From: Delphinapterus leucas
Lineage: Eukaryota; Chordata; Mammalia; Artiodactyla; Monodontidae
Direction: 5' to 3'
DNA length: 64,000 nucleotides
Assembly: GCF_002288925.2 (NCBI RefSeq)
Contig: NW_022098000.1
Span: 17,864,889 to 17,928,888 of the forward strand
Position 1 is the stretch's first letter. Every line of letters begins with the position of its first letter. Under the pieces are notes generated by a model. The model searched no databases and was not told the DNA's origin. It saw only the letters and a list, made by a program, of their open reading frames with translations. Made by a program: the position numbers and the translations under genes. Shown one piece after another: positions 48,985-59,960 of this stretch.

Positions 48985-49180
48985 TGGAGTTTGACACCAT
49001 AGGGTTCAAATCTTCAATTTGTTCCTTACTAGCAGTGTGATATTGGACAAGTTGCTTAACCCCTCTGTGCCTTAAATTTCCTTTCTAGGGATAGTAGATG
49101 AGTAGAACCAATTAAGGGAGATAGCATGGTAAGTGTCCCCATATTTGATAGCTATTTAATATGTAAGAGGCCCTCTGTGA
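48985..49180 (+). mobile_element. MIR, sense
   Basis: TAGGGTTCAAATCTTCAATT, AGTGTGATATTGGACAAGTT and GCTTAACCCCTCTGTGCC mark a MIR. Confidence 0.65.
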
Positions 49181-49483
49181 CATCCACTGAGAGGAGAAAT
49201 CTCTGCCCATTTTTCAGCCATGGGACCATTAATAACCCTTACCATCTCCTCCAGAATAAATCATCCCTGACCTGAGTCAGGGTCCAGGACAACCAGGATT
49301 CACGTTGAGGAGGAAGCAGCAAACACAGGGACAGCTGCATTTACCACAGTAAATATGTGATGCCTTGTCAAGTATCCGACACATTAACTTTTGTTGAAGG
49401 CATGCGTAAACAAGCAGTTAGTGTATAATTTAGCCTGGAATATTACTTAACCAGAGCAGAATTCATAATCCTGAGGAGGATTT

Positions 49484-49680
49484 ATTTTGTATTTTTTATT
49501 ATGAATAATTTATACAAAAGTAGAAAAGTTTCATAAACCTCAGCGTATTCATCACCCAGACGCAACAACAGTCAACTAACGGCCAGGCTTGTTTCACAGA
49601 CATCCCACTCTCTCCCTGCCCAAAGCCAAATTATTTTGAGGCAAATCCAAAATACCATAGCATTTCATGATGAGGATATA
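49484..49680 (-). mobile_element. Old L1-type remnant
   Basis: AACCTCAGCGTATTCATCAC and AAATTATTTTGAGGCAAATC resemble old L1 3' text. Diverged. Confidence 0.4.
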
Positions 49681-49737
49681 GTTTTTGTAAAGGAAAGGGA
49701 GAAGGGACACATACCTTTTACATAAGTTTTGGGCTCA

Positions 49738-49789
49738 GAACCTGCATTGGCAGGCAGATTCTTAGCCACTGCGCCACCAGGGAAGTCCC
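49738..49789 (-). mobile_element. CHR SINE 5'-end fragment only
   Basis: AACCTGCATTGGCAGGCAGA through GCGCCACCAGGGAAGTCCC is the tRNA-like 5' end in antisense. The body and poly(A) tail are absent. Confidence 0.85.
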
Positions 49790-51964
49790 AGACCTTATTA
49801 TTTTTATCTATTTCTTTTACTTGGTGCAGCAAAACAAATGCTAATTAGGATGGAAAGGTGGTGATGTGGACAAATCATTTTTATGGTGGTTGTTTTTATT
49901 AGGTTGACTGTATCTGTAACGCACCTGTGGAAATATATTTGGAAATGTTCACTTCATAGCCCTTGAGCTGTTTAATCGTGTAGCTGAGGCTTTGCGTTAG
50001 ATTTGTAAAACTCAAAATGAAATCAATTGACCACTGAATTGGAGTGTGAAGATAATCATTGCCATGGAATTATCTATTCTTTCGTCACTTCCCCAATTTT
50101 CTTGGCAGTTGAAAATTCCACACTTTACACTTGAGTTGTTGCGCTTGACTACTTTTAGAGCTCAGGGGCTGGAGGGTTGTTTTTAAGTTTCATGGGTCAT
50201 GAATTTGAATTGCAGTGAAGTATGCAATAGAGCACTTTGGAGTGAGAAGTGTGATTAAATGACCTCTAAGGTTCCTTCCATTTACATAATATCTAGTTCC
50301 TGGACCATAGAGACCTGGAGCTACTAAATTTAACTATCTATAACTAGATCTACATCTATATCTATATATTAGTATTATCACTTTTAATGTTCTATAAAAA
50401 GGGAAAGGCTATTTTCTACCTGAGCCCTAGTGTTATCAAGAAGAGACCGTGTACCATGGGACAAGCTGCTTTCTGATGGAGCCCTCCCCTCCAGGGGTCG
50501 GGGGCAGAGCCAGAAGTGGGCTGGAGTTAGAATTAAACTAAATTTCAGAAAGATGACTCAACGACAAGTTTGGATGGTAGAGGTAAGAGTTTGACCACGT
50601 TGAGATCTAGTTTCATATTTTATGATATTTACATTCAGGGACCACAAAGAATCTTGTTCCAGGACAATTCCAGGTCCCCTGCATCCAGAAGTGACTTCAT
50701 TTCCACTCACTTGCTCCCCCTTGGAATCAGGGGCTCACTCACCTGTCTTCCTCAATTCCCATTATGCCTGCTTGTCTTGTCTTGCTTGATTGCCGTCCAC
50801 TCACCTCTCATCCTCATCTATAAAGGCAATTGTTGCCCCCAACTCCAGGGATAGATCTGATCTTAGGGGAGGAAGGGCTCTTTGGGGGAGAACTTGGAGC
50901 CTAAAATCCCTGTCTTTAAATCCTCCACTCTCAAACCATCATGAGTGGGTTTCCGCCCCTATTTCCATCTTTGAGGGGCTGCTTGCCGAACCCATGCTTC
51001 TGGTCGTCTAAGTACTAACATCCTACTCTCTGGGCTTTGGCTCATCTCCCACCCTACTCCTGCTTGGGACCACCACTGATTTTAAACTGGGAGGCCTTGA
51101 AAATTGTCCTTGTGACCTACGAGTTCTAGATCCCTGGGACACACACCCTCTGGAAGCCTCCTCCATCTGTCTCCCACCTGGGCTCCCATGTGGGTCTTCA
51201 GGTTCTGTCTTGACCCAAGCTAAGCTCATAATCCATAATCCATAATTCCCTAGTCTGTCCCTGCCCCTGCCAGGGACCTGACCTGGACTTGGTTTCAGGC
51301 CAAGGAGAAAGTGAAGGTGAAATCTCTGGCTCTGCCAAAGCCCTGCCTCAGTTATCAGCTCCACATTATCACTTTCTAATTGCTTTTCCCTGTATCAATT
51401 TTCTTTATGTCCAAATGCTGGTCTCTGACCCAGAGCCTGACCTGACGATCATGGTAACAGTGTCTGTCTTATGCTTCTTGCTTCCTTGGAACTCTCAGGG
51501 CCTCTTTAGCCACTGGGATATTACCTTACTCTGATAGATGGCTCAGATGTGCTCAAACCTCCCTAGTCTTAACCAACAGCAGCTGTGGGCTAAGGACTTC
51601 TGACCCCAAATCCAGTGTTCTTTCTAGGATGCCACAATGTTATGATTTATACCAGTGCCCTAACTTCCCACCTGAAAAACCACAGGCTCCCTGGATGATG
51701 TCCAATGTTCCCTACAAAGGTAAGGGCTACAATTCTGCTAAACAAAAGATCACATTTACTTTTCTCAAGTCAAAGGTCAAGATAGGACCTTGCTGCATCT
51801 ACAGGACTGTACAATGAGATGGAAGCCCCAGGGGCCCAGGTGTTGCAAAAGTCTGAGATTCTATGATATAGTCAGTGCAGGTTTATGACTCATGATACCT
51901 TATTTCATTTCTTTGAAATTGGCAAACCTTCAATCAAATATACAGATAGAAACATAAATCAGGA
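49790..51964. other. Intergenic, unassigned
   Basis: More than 2 kb without a recognised gene or repeat. Confidence 0.4.
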
Positions 51965-52040
51965 TAACATCACTTCCCAAGTGTTCTTGTTTAATCATAT
52001 GTTCCTAACATCACTTCCCAAATATTCTTGATTAATCATA
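51965..52040. repeat. Two-copy direct repeat, 35-bp unit, 41-bp period
   Basis: TAACATCACTTCCCAA then TTCTTG.TTAATCATA occurs at 51965-51999 and 52006-52040 with three substitutions. Confidence 0.85.
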
Positions 52041-52173
52041 CCTTATATATTATGCTCAAAGCCATGAAGAACCGATTGGTTGCAGGTGGGTTCTTCAGTG
52101 TAATTAAGCCATAAGATGTTGCCCCAACTGTGCTTGGTAGTGTATCAATTCCTAGCAGTTACATAGCATTTTA

Positions 52174-52480
52174 AAAATTTAATTAATTACTTAATTAATT
52201 TGTCTGCACTGGGTCTTTGCTGCTGCACTGGGCTTTTCTCTAGTTGAGGCGAGCGGGGGCTACTTTTTGCTGCGGTGAATGGGCTTCTCATTGCGGTGGC
52301 TTCTCTTGTTGCGGAGCACGGGCTCTAGACGCGTGGGCTCCAGAGCGCAGGCTCAGTAGGTGTGGCGCACGGACTTAGTTGTTCCGCGGCATGTGGTATC
52401 TTCCCGGACCAGGGCTCAAACCCGTGTCCCCTGCATTGGCAGGCGGATTCTGAACCACTGCACCACCAAGGAAGCCCGCT
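52174..52480 (-). mobile_element. CHR SINE, long type, older copy
   Basis: Antisense long-type body with deletions. The 20-bp TSD at 52154-52173 and 52481-52500 (core CAGTTACATARCATTTTA) differs at two positions, so this is an older insertion. Confidence 0.92.
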
Positions 52481-52654
52481 AACAGTTACATAACATTTTA
52501 CAGCAGGGTTATGTGTCCTAAAGCAAGTCTGCAGGTTTGAGTGGGACTGGCTATAGCAAAATCACAGTTGCAGATTCCCAGGTTACCTCCCTGTAAGATT
52601 TATCCATCAGATCTGGGGTGAGGCTCCAGAAGCACTCTCTTCACGAGCTCTTAA

Positions 52655-52825
52655 ATCAGCAGTTGTGCAAGCTGTCTACACACTGGCATCTCCTGGGGAG
52701 CTTTAAAAAATGCTCATGTCGGGGTCCCATCCCTGAGAGGCTGGCATAATTGGTCTGGAGTTGAGCTTGGGCACTGGATTTCTCAAAGCTCCTCTGGCTG
52801 ATTCCAGTAGATTCTGACCAGGATT
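52655..52825 (+). mobile_element. hAT-Charlie (MER5/MER20-like) element
   Basis: CACTGGCATCTCCTGGGGAG, CTTTAAAAAATGCTCATGTC, AATTGGTCTGGAGTTGAGCT and AAAGCTCCTCTGGCTGATTC follow the order of a non-autonomous Charlie element. Confidence 0.6.
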
Positions 52826-52952
52826 GGATTGCCTGATGGTGGAAATCTCTTTAGGTCATCCGAGATTTTTTCCTTCTCTCCTGTGGAATTGGTGTAAGCT
52901 TCTCCCATATCAGTGCTACTCTTTGTAAGTCTCTTTGAAACCGAAGCTTCAT

Positions 52953-53100
52953 CTCAGGCTCCTCAGTGTGATCTGGGGGCCAGCAGCATCCATGCCACCC
53001 AGGCACCCCCTCTCCCCGGCCAACAACTGAAAAAGAATCTGTGCTGTAACAAGATCCCCAAGTGCTTCATGGCTTATTAAAGTTTAAGAAGCACAGCAAA
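52953..53100 (+). mobile_element. MER5-like fragment, diverged
   Basis: TGTGATCTGGGGGCCAGCAG then CATCCATGCC, ending TAAAGTTTAAGAAGCAC. Weak but in the expected order. Confidence 0.45.
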
Positions 53101-53720
53101 GTGGCCTCAAACTATGCATTTCTAAAAGCTCCCAGATGTAGTTCGGCTGGTCCCCAGTCCCCAGTGGCAAGGATCTAAAGCACTTTTCTCCATGTGACCC
53201 AATGAGGGTTTCCAGAAGAACTGTGTGGGAAGCTCGATCTCCACGTCACCACAAATCTCCTGAATCGAACGTTCCGGGAATCTGCCTACTTAGCAGCCTG
53301 CTGATTCCCAGACGATGCTTACTTACGTGAAAAGTTCAGAAGCACGGAAGCACGTCCAAGTTCTCCTCAGAGGAGGAATCATTCTCTCTGAAAACCAGCC
53401 TCATCTAGTTGTGTCAAAGCTCCTCTGCATTTAGCCTAAGTTGGCCTAGAGAAGACAGTATGACTCTCTAAAGAAAAACAGTCTCTTGCTTAGCCTTTCA
53501 AATCACTGAAGGTAGCCTTTGCCCTGCCTCCATGGGTCTTCCTCATCAAGTGTAGATTTCCCAGCCATTGCTCCCGATTCTGTTTCTTACTCTTCCCCCC
53601 CAACCCCACAGTGGAGACCTTCCAGTTCAGCAGATCCCTCAAGGCAGGGCAGCTCCAATCGGAGAAAACCTCCAAAGTGATCAAGATAGTATACAAATGA
53701 GATTATCATCAGCTCCAATC
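53101..53720. other. Intergenic, unassigned
   Basis: Nothing recognised. Confidence 0.4.
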
Positions 53721-53736
53721 AGAACATTCTATTTTT

Positions 53737-53952
53737 ATTTTATTTTATTTTATTTTTTTTGAGGTACGTGGGCCTCTCACCGCTGTGGCCTCTCGCGCTG
53801 CGGAACACAGGCTCCGGACGCGCAGGCTCAGTGGCCATGGCTCACGGGCCCAGCCGCTCCGCGGCATGTGGGATCTTCCCGGACCGGGGCACGAACCCGT
53901 GTCCCCTGCATTGGCAGGCGGACTCCCAACCACTGCGCCACCAGGGAAGCCC
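53737..53952 (-). mobile_element. CHR SINE, short type
   Basis: Antisense copy with a (TTTTA)n tail. The TSD AGAACATTCTATTTTT lies at 53721-53736 and 53953-53968. Confidence 0.95.
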
Positions 53953-53968
53953 AGAACATTCTATTTTT

Positions 53969-55424
53969 TAATACTGCAGTTAAAGGTTGCCTTTTTTTTT
54001 TTTTTTTAAGAAAAGCTATATATCACGTTAATTCAATATTCAGCTTCTGTTTAACCACAACTCCTATGTCCCTTTCCCCTGGATCATCAAGAGATGCCAC
54101 CACTTCCCTATATTTCCACAATTATTTATTGAACTTAAGTATAGGGCTTTCCTTATAACCCAGATAAATTGTATCACCATGATCTCTGTGTCCACTGTTT
54201 CAGCCTGACAAAAGAGTTCTGGATAAACAGTCCTGAATAAACTGTCTTGGGTTCAGATTCAAGTCTGATCTCTACAACTCTGCTGTTGGCCCTTAAGCAA
54301 GTTCCTTAGCCTTTAAAATAAGCCTATTTTTCATCTATAAAATGGGCACAAATTATAGTCCCTGTCTTACTGGATAGTTGTGAGGATTCAATAACATAAT
54401 ATGAAAAGTACTTTGTAAAGTATAAAGCTGTGTAAAAGATTAATAAAAGCATCTCCAATCTATGAATAATTTACAAATTACCGTTAACGCTGATTCATTC
54501 ATTTATGATGTTCTCAACCCCACATAAAATAAGTGGCAGTCCTGAAATCCTCTGAAAAACAAAAAAATCTGTCTCCTCCACTACCATCCAGGACCCATTC
54601 CGGTTTGTTTTCCTTTTGTGAAGAGTTTCTATCTTCTGGTGACAAAGAGGAAAGGAAACTTGGCCCGAGAACCATGAAACCAAATCCCAGGATGGCGCTC
54701 TAGAAACCAGTCACATGGAAGTGGACAAAACCAGAAAACCCCTTTCATGTCACTGACATGGGTGTCAAAGTGTTCAGACAGGGTATCTACTTCCCATTTC
54801 TCACTGAAAGAGGAACTCAAAGTTGCTGAACCCTCAAAGGGTTCTGGCTGTGGGAATTCTGTAGAGCCAGGGTTCCCAAACTAAGGGAGATAAGCAATGA
54901 AATATAAAATATAACATAATAGATAAAATATAATGTAATATATCCCACCAACATAAGATGCTACCCTGCCATACTGCCAAGAAAGCCCCCTGAACTTAAT
55001 CAGGGGCAATAAGGTTTCATATAGAAGCCTATGAACTTGTGTAGACAGGCCCATGAACTTATATAGACCCGCCCATGAGTATTAATTTCCAAGATGGAAC
55101 TGAGTTAAGAAGAATATAATCCAAAGCCTAGTCAGCATTTATACCTCTCCACCTCCAAATCCTCATTTCTTAAAGCAGAGACAATCTCAAAAGCAGGAGC
55201 CTCAGATTTACCCCCAATAAACTAGGAAATGCTTGTTCATCCTCAATGCTTGGAAGTCCTTCTCTATGAATCTCTAGGTACTTTTCCAAACACAAACCTT
55301 CGCTACTGTGCATGATTCACAGATTAGAAACGCTCAGGTTTTTAGAATACACTTTTCCAAGAGACTAATCAAAGAATTATAACATGAGCACACGAACAAG
55401 GCAAGGATTAAATACACTCAACTA
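53969..55424. other. Intergenic downstream of TNFRSF21; MIR at about 54235-54450
   Basis: CTTAAGCAAGTTCCTTAGCC, ATCTATAAAATGGGCACAAA and GTTGTGAGGATTCAATAACA mark a sense MIR. The rest is unassigned and AT-rich. Confidence 0.5.
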
Positions 55425-56637
55425 CTCAAGTAACAAACACCTAATATTTATTAATAAATTAGTACACTTGAAGGCAGTTTTCTGATATCAGTCCCTCACC
55501 ACTACCCACAAACCCCACCCACACAAAGGGAGTCCACACCACCTTTGCATTAGAATTCAGCAACTAAGCATCAAAGAGCACGTTTATAAATGGGAGCAGA
55601 GTTGCAAATATATCAGACAAGAGTTCTTAAAGCTGCAGCCATTTTTAACTAAAGTGATTGAATGAAGGAAACCCACCAAGACCGAGGCCTTGAGGGCAGA
55701 CCAGACCTATCGACTCTGTGTGTATAAAAAACAAGACATCTTGTAAAGCAAAGCTGGACAAATTCCCTTTGGAAAAGGTGTCATTTGTCACCAGCACTTC
55801 AATTGTGACTTTCCAAAGTGCAGCAATATGTTCCAGGACAGCTCAATCTCTAAAAGTTGAAGTTCAAGTTCCTTGGTGGCCCAGTTGTCAAGCCACTCAA
55901 ATAGCAAGTCACGATGGCTTGTGGGGATTTCATGTCTCCAGCCCAGAGCAGAATAGCGTAAGGGGAGCACACGTAATCAAGCATTCAACACGGTGTCCAG
56001 GTGAAAACCATACAATCAGCAACAGTGTGGTCAAGTTTCAGCCATAAATATGAACTACCCAACAAGGCATGTTAAAAAGATACTTCAAGATCTAATTGCA
56101 TTACAGTAACTCAATGGGGTCTTACGTTTCTTGAACCCTTAAGAAAATTCATAAATGGCAAATAATAAAATAGTAATAATAATAATAATAAAGCAGATGT
56201 GAATGTTGAGACATGAAGACAGCTTATAGCATTCACAAGATGCTATGACACTTTTAAGAAGTTAAGAGCCTCATAATCCAGTGTGTGGGAAAAGCCACAC
56301 TGTATTTGTGATACATTAAGTGAATTTAAAGTGCACAGAACAATTTTGAGAATACATACGAAGGCAAGACAGAGAAAATATGGAACCTAAAAAAACTTCA
56401 GTGGTGGATATTCTGAAACAGTTGAAAAGGCTTATATGCTAACTTCCCAGGAGGGTTTTTAAAAAGAAAGAATGAACTCAAAACACTGGCCATATACTCT
56501 GTTAAACACACACACGCGCACGTGCACACACACACACACACACACCAAAAAACAAAAATTAAAAAAAAAATAAAAGAATAAAAACGCCACCCTGCCACTA
56601 AATTGAGTAATTTCCAGAGTGCAGTATTCCTTGTGTT
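55425..56637 (-). other. TNFRSF21: TNFRSF21 3' untranslated region (inferred extent)
   Basis: The segment from the stop codon to about 20 nt past the only AATAAA signal on this strand is taken as 3' UTR, about 1.2 kb, which is near the length I expect for this gene. It has no SINE or L1 insertion, unlike the DNA on both sides, which fits constraint on the transcript. It does carry a CA/GT microsatellite (about 56507-56545) and an (AAT)n run near 56167-56192. The exact cleavage site is inferred and would need RNA 3'-end reads. Confidence 0.65.
55447..55452 (-). terminator. TNFRSF21: Candidate poly(A) signal AATAAA of TNFRSF21
   Basis: On the minus strand this reads AATAAA. It is followed within 10-45 nt by a GT/T-rich stretch (GGTGTTTGTTACTTGAGTAG), the usual layout of a cleavage and polyadenylation site. 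I found no other AATAAA or ATTAAA on the minus strand between it and the stop codon. Confidence 0.65.
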
Positions 56638-56867
56638 CTACAACAGGTCGGGAAGATGGCTATAAACAGAGTCCAGGAGGGTCTGGCTGGCTTCCTGGCT
56701 CTTGACTCCAATGATCTCAAACAGCCGGTCCAGCTTGTCCTCGGCCTGAGGAATCTCTTCAATCACCCGCAGCTCCTCGGGATTCAGGATGTGGAGCATG
56801 TCATCAAAAATAGGCTGCAAGTCGCAGGGGTCCAGGCGCACCTGTCGCAGCACTGTGTCCTTCTTTT
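56638..56867 (-). CDS. TNFRSF21: TNFRSF21 (death receptor 6), terminal coding exon
   Basis: This exon encodes the last 75 complete residues, plus two bases of a split Glu codon, of death receptor 6. DR6 is a type I plasma-membrane receptor of the TNF receptor superfamily; the family literature links it to JNK/NF-kB signalling, T-cell differentiation and axon pruning. Visible in the sequence: an acceptor (pyrimidine-rich, CTGCAG) just above 56867, then KKDTVLRQ, then a Leu/Glu-rich helical stretch ([20 protein letters not shown]) ending in SHLPDLL and TAG at 56638-56640. I recognise this tail as DR6. It lies downstream of the death domain, which is encoded in exons beyond the window. The helical tail could form a compact death-fold-like bundle, but that is inference. 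No frameshift or internal stop is seen. The junction phase (G from the previous exon plus AA) matches the upstream exon exactly. Confidence 0.94.
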
Positions 56868-58209
56868 CTGCAGGGAGGAGAGGAGAGGGGACAGCTGTAA
56901 CGGGACTGTATTGGGGGACGGAGGAGAGCTAAGGTGACAGCGACCCTCTCCCCAGGCTGTCCCCATCCCACCCTGCAAGGTGAGGGAGTGAAGCTCAGGC
57001 ACATTTTTAAACACCACAGTGGTTTTTACCGACGTTGCACGTAAGATAACAAACAAGATGTGCCTAACAGAGATCAGACAAGGATCTGCTTATCTGCTTG
57101 AATGCGTTGTTGATGGAACATGACATTTGCTTAGACTCAAATGACGTCTCCGAAATTCTCCTAAAACTCAGGAGAATGCTGAAATACTTAAAGAAACTTT
57201 AAAAAAACAAAAACAAAAACAAAACGTCACTACTTTCCCCATCTGTAACATGTTAGTAAGCAAAGATATGAGCCCAGCCTTTCCCCTCAAACATTCCAAG
57301 TCAATAATCGGCTTATCTGACTTCCTAATTACATTGTCATATTTTAAAATTAAACTGCTTAGAGCAAAAGCACATAAATAAGAAAATATTACTTCTTGGG
57401 TCATATCTTACAATGGAGTGAGGAACTATAACTTCTACTACCATTTATAAAATGTATTCTCTAAAACATAATATGTAACATAAATTATAAACTAAAATAT
57501 AAATCTTTATATAAGTATAGAGATATATGAATATATAAAGTATAAAATATAAATATGTGAAATAGAATTATTTTACAAATATACAAAAAACAACATAAAA
57601 TATACCCCTTTCGGTAAAATATAACCGGTGTTACCCAAACTAGGAAATTTCTAACAAAAACCTGTCATCAGTATAGTGTACATGCTAATTCCCTACCCTG
57701 CTATTCAAAACTGCAAGTGGCAAATTATTTACCGAAAGTACCAACCCATGATGTTTAAAACATTGTTATTTGCAACCAAGCTTAACAGAGCGAAATTTAA
57801 TTTCAGTCACTAAAACCTCTACTCCAGACTCTCAAGATAAGTTATACTTTAAATCCCTGGGTTCTGCAAGCCTAGTAAATAATTTGCACACACACACAAA
57901 AAAACCGGCCAGACTACACGTTATCGGACCTTCCCCGAAACACACACTCGATAGCATCATGAGGATCAAGGGTGACCGATACTCCTGGACGCAGGCTCCC
58001 GGCCAGACAGTCGGGGCTATAAAGATTTTCTAGGCAGGTCCCGACTGGCTAATGACGTCGTTTCGCGCAGACCAGCCTCACCTCGGAGTCCAGGGCAGGT
58101 CATTTAGATGACCCAGCCCCTACTGGAATGGGGAACTGATGGAGGGAGAGATGCCACGGGCTCTTTGAGGGGAGGCTGAAGAATGAATGTGGGTCTGAAC
58201 CATCCGTAC
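56868..58209 (-). other. TNFRSF21: TNFRSF21 last intron
   Basis: This 1,342-bp intron has GT (58209-58208) and AG (56869-56868) borders. It holds no SINE or L1 that I recognise. Around 57407-57620 it is very AT-rich. Around 57900-58110 it has more CpG, with a TGACGTC core at 58053-58059, TTTCGCGC at 58061-58068 and TATAAA (plus strand) at 58019-58024. Confidence 0.85.
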
Positions 58210-58438
58210 CTTTGGTTATAAAGGATCCGGTCCTGCTCAGCGCCGAGGAGCCGCTGGACGTGGAGTCACAGCGAAGGAGGGGCTCGGACTCGTCCACGAA
58301 GAAGCCCTTGTTCTTATCCAGCGGGGAGGGCTCCACCGTCAGAAGCGTGGAATTCTCAAGTTTCGGGTTGGGGCTGGCGACCGGGCTCGTGCTAAGCGGG
58401 CTGGGGCTCCTCGGGAGAGCCAGCTTGTCAGTTTCCAG
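58210..58438 (-). CDS. TNFRSF21: TNFRSF21 (death receptor 6), penultimate coding exon
   Basis: This 229-bp exon gives 76 codons plus one base. The acceptor is TTTCTTTCCACAG ending at 58439; the donor is AAAG|GTACGG with GT at 58209-58208. It starts in phase 0 with LETDKL, runs through a Ser/Pro-rich linker ([16 protein letters not shown]), then an acidic patch ([11 protein letters not shown]), a Ser-rich run ([11 protein letters not shown]) and GSFITK. It is spliced to the terminal exon at a split Glu codon. With that exon it gives 152 residues, fitting about residues 504-655 if the protein has the usual 655. This is the cytoplasmic linker after the death domain and is likely disordered. ESEPLL fits an acidic dileucine sorting pattern (inference). 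Exons above 58439 are not in the window. Confidence 0.93.
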
Positions 58439-58487
58439 CTGTGGAAAGAAACAATTTTGAATTATATACTTCAAAAATTATAGAAAC

Positions 58488-58807
58488 TGGGGCTTCCCTG
58501 GTGGCGCAGTGGTTAAGAATCCGCCTGCCAATGCAGGGGACACGGGTTCGAGCCCTGGTCCGGGAAGATCCCACGTGCCGCGGAGCAACTAAGCCCGTGT
58601 GCCAAAACTACTGAGCCTGTGCTCTACAGCCCACGAGCCACAACTACTGAGCCCGCGTGCCTAGAGCGCATGCTCCGCAACAAGAGAAACCACCGCAATG
58701 AGAAGCCCGTGCACCGCAACAAAGAGTAGCCCCGGCTCATCGCAACTAGAGAAAGCCCGCGCGCAGTGACAAAGACCCAATGCAGCCAAAAAAAAATAAA
58801 AAATAAA
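58488..58807 (+). mobile_element. CHR SINE, long type, in TNFRSF21 intron
   Basis: Antisense to the gene. The TSD AAAAATTATAGAAAC lies at 58473-58487 and 58808-58822. Its 5' end is 50 nt upstream of the exon starting at 58438. Confidence 0.95.
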
Positions 58808-58822
58808 AAAAATTATAGAAAC

Positions 58823-58970
58823 CAAATGGAAAACATCTGAAAAAGAATATACACATACGTGAATAACTGCATAACTTTGGCGTACATCAGAAACGAACAC
58901 AAGATTCTAAACCAACTATACTTCAATTTTTAAAATAAAAGAAATAATTTTTAAATTAAAAAAATGATAG
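58823..58970 (+). mobile_element. L1 3' UTR fragment, diverged
   Basis: AACATCTGAAAAAGAATATA, CTTTGGCGTACATCAGAAAC and CTAAACCAACTATACTTCAA match the L1 tail with more changes than the other copies. Confidence 0.75.
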
Positions 58971-59000
58971 AAAAAAAATGAAATTTAAAGCCCTTCTTGG

Positions 59001-59203
59001 GGCTTCCCTGGTGGCGCAGTGGTTGAGAGTCCGCCTGCCGATGCAGGGGACACGGGTTCGTGCCCCGGGCTGGGAAGATCCCACATGCCGCGGAGCGGCT
59101 GGGCCCGTGAGCCATGGCCGCTGAGCCTGCGCGTCCAGAGCCTGTGCTCCGCAACGGGAGAGGCCACAGCAATGAGAGGCCTGCGTACTGCAAAAAAAAA
59201 AAA
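59001..59203 (+). mobile_element. CHR SINE, short type, in TNFRSF21 intron
   Basis: The TSD AAAGCCCTTCTTGG lies at 58987-59000 and 59204-59217. Full short-type body. Confidence 0.95.
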
Positions 59204-59489
59204 AAAGCCCTTCTTGGATGCTTTTTTTGGGTTCCATTTAGTATTCTGTGGATAAATTCTCCCATTTTGACAGTCCATAACTTACATTATTGCTAGATAC
59301 ACACACACACACACCCTTCAAAATGCACAAGAGGATATGTATGAACATTAAAAATTAGGAAGCATATGCACCAAGCTGTTACCTCACAGGAGTGAAACTG
59401 GGCAAGAAAGTGAGGAGGAAGATGTCCAACAAAAATATAATTTTGTACCTGCTGGAAATGGTCTTAGATATTATCCAGCATATTCCCCT

Positions 59490-59850
59490 CTGTTTCGGGA
59501 TGAATTATGTGCACCCAAAATTCATATGTTGAACTCATAACTCCTTGTACCTCAGAACATGACTGTATTTGGAGATAGGGCCTTTAAAGATGTAATTAAG
59601 GTACACCTGGGCCCTCATCCAATATGACTGATGTCCTTATAAGAATAGATTAGGACACAGACACACAGAGGGGAAGCCATGTTGAAGACACAGGGAGAAG
59701 ATGGCCGTCTTCGACATGCCCAGGAGAATCAACCCTGCTGACACCTTTACCTCAGACTTCTAGTCTCCAGAATTGTGAGAAAACACACTTCTGATGTTTA
59801 AGCTTCCCAGTCTGTAGTAGTTTATTATGGCAGCCCTTGCAAACAAATAC
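59490..59850 (+). mobile_element. MaLR-type solo LTR (MLT1-like)
   Basis: AAAATTCATATGTTGAACTC, GTATTTGGAGATAGGGCCTT, CAATATGACTGATGTCCTTA, GAAGACACAGGGAGAAGATG and CTCCAGAATTGTGAGAAAAC give the typical order of this LTR class. Confidence 0.65.
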
Positions 59851-59854
59851 ACCC

Positions 59855-59960
59855 TCTCTTTACAAGTAAGGAAACAGGCCCAGAGAAGGTAAGTGACTGT
59901 CTTTAGGGCACCCAGCCAGGAAGTGGCAGAACTAAAACTAAACCCTCCGTTTCCTGATTC
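59855..59960 (-). mobile_element. MIR fragment, antisense
   Basis: TACAAGTAAGGAAACAGGCC then CAGAGAAGGTAAGTGACTGT, then CAGGAAGTGGCAGAACT. Confidence 0.65.
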
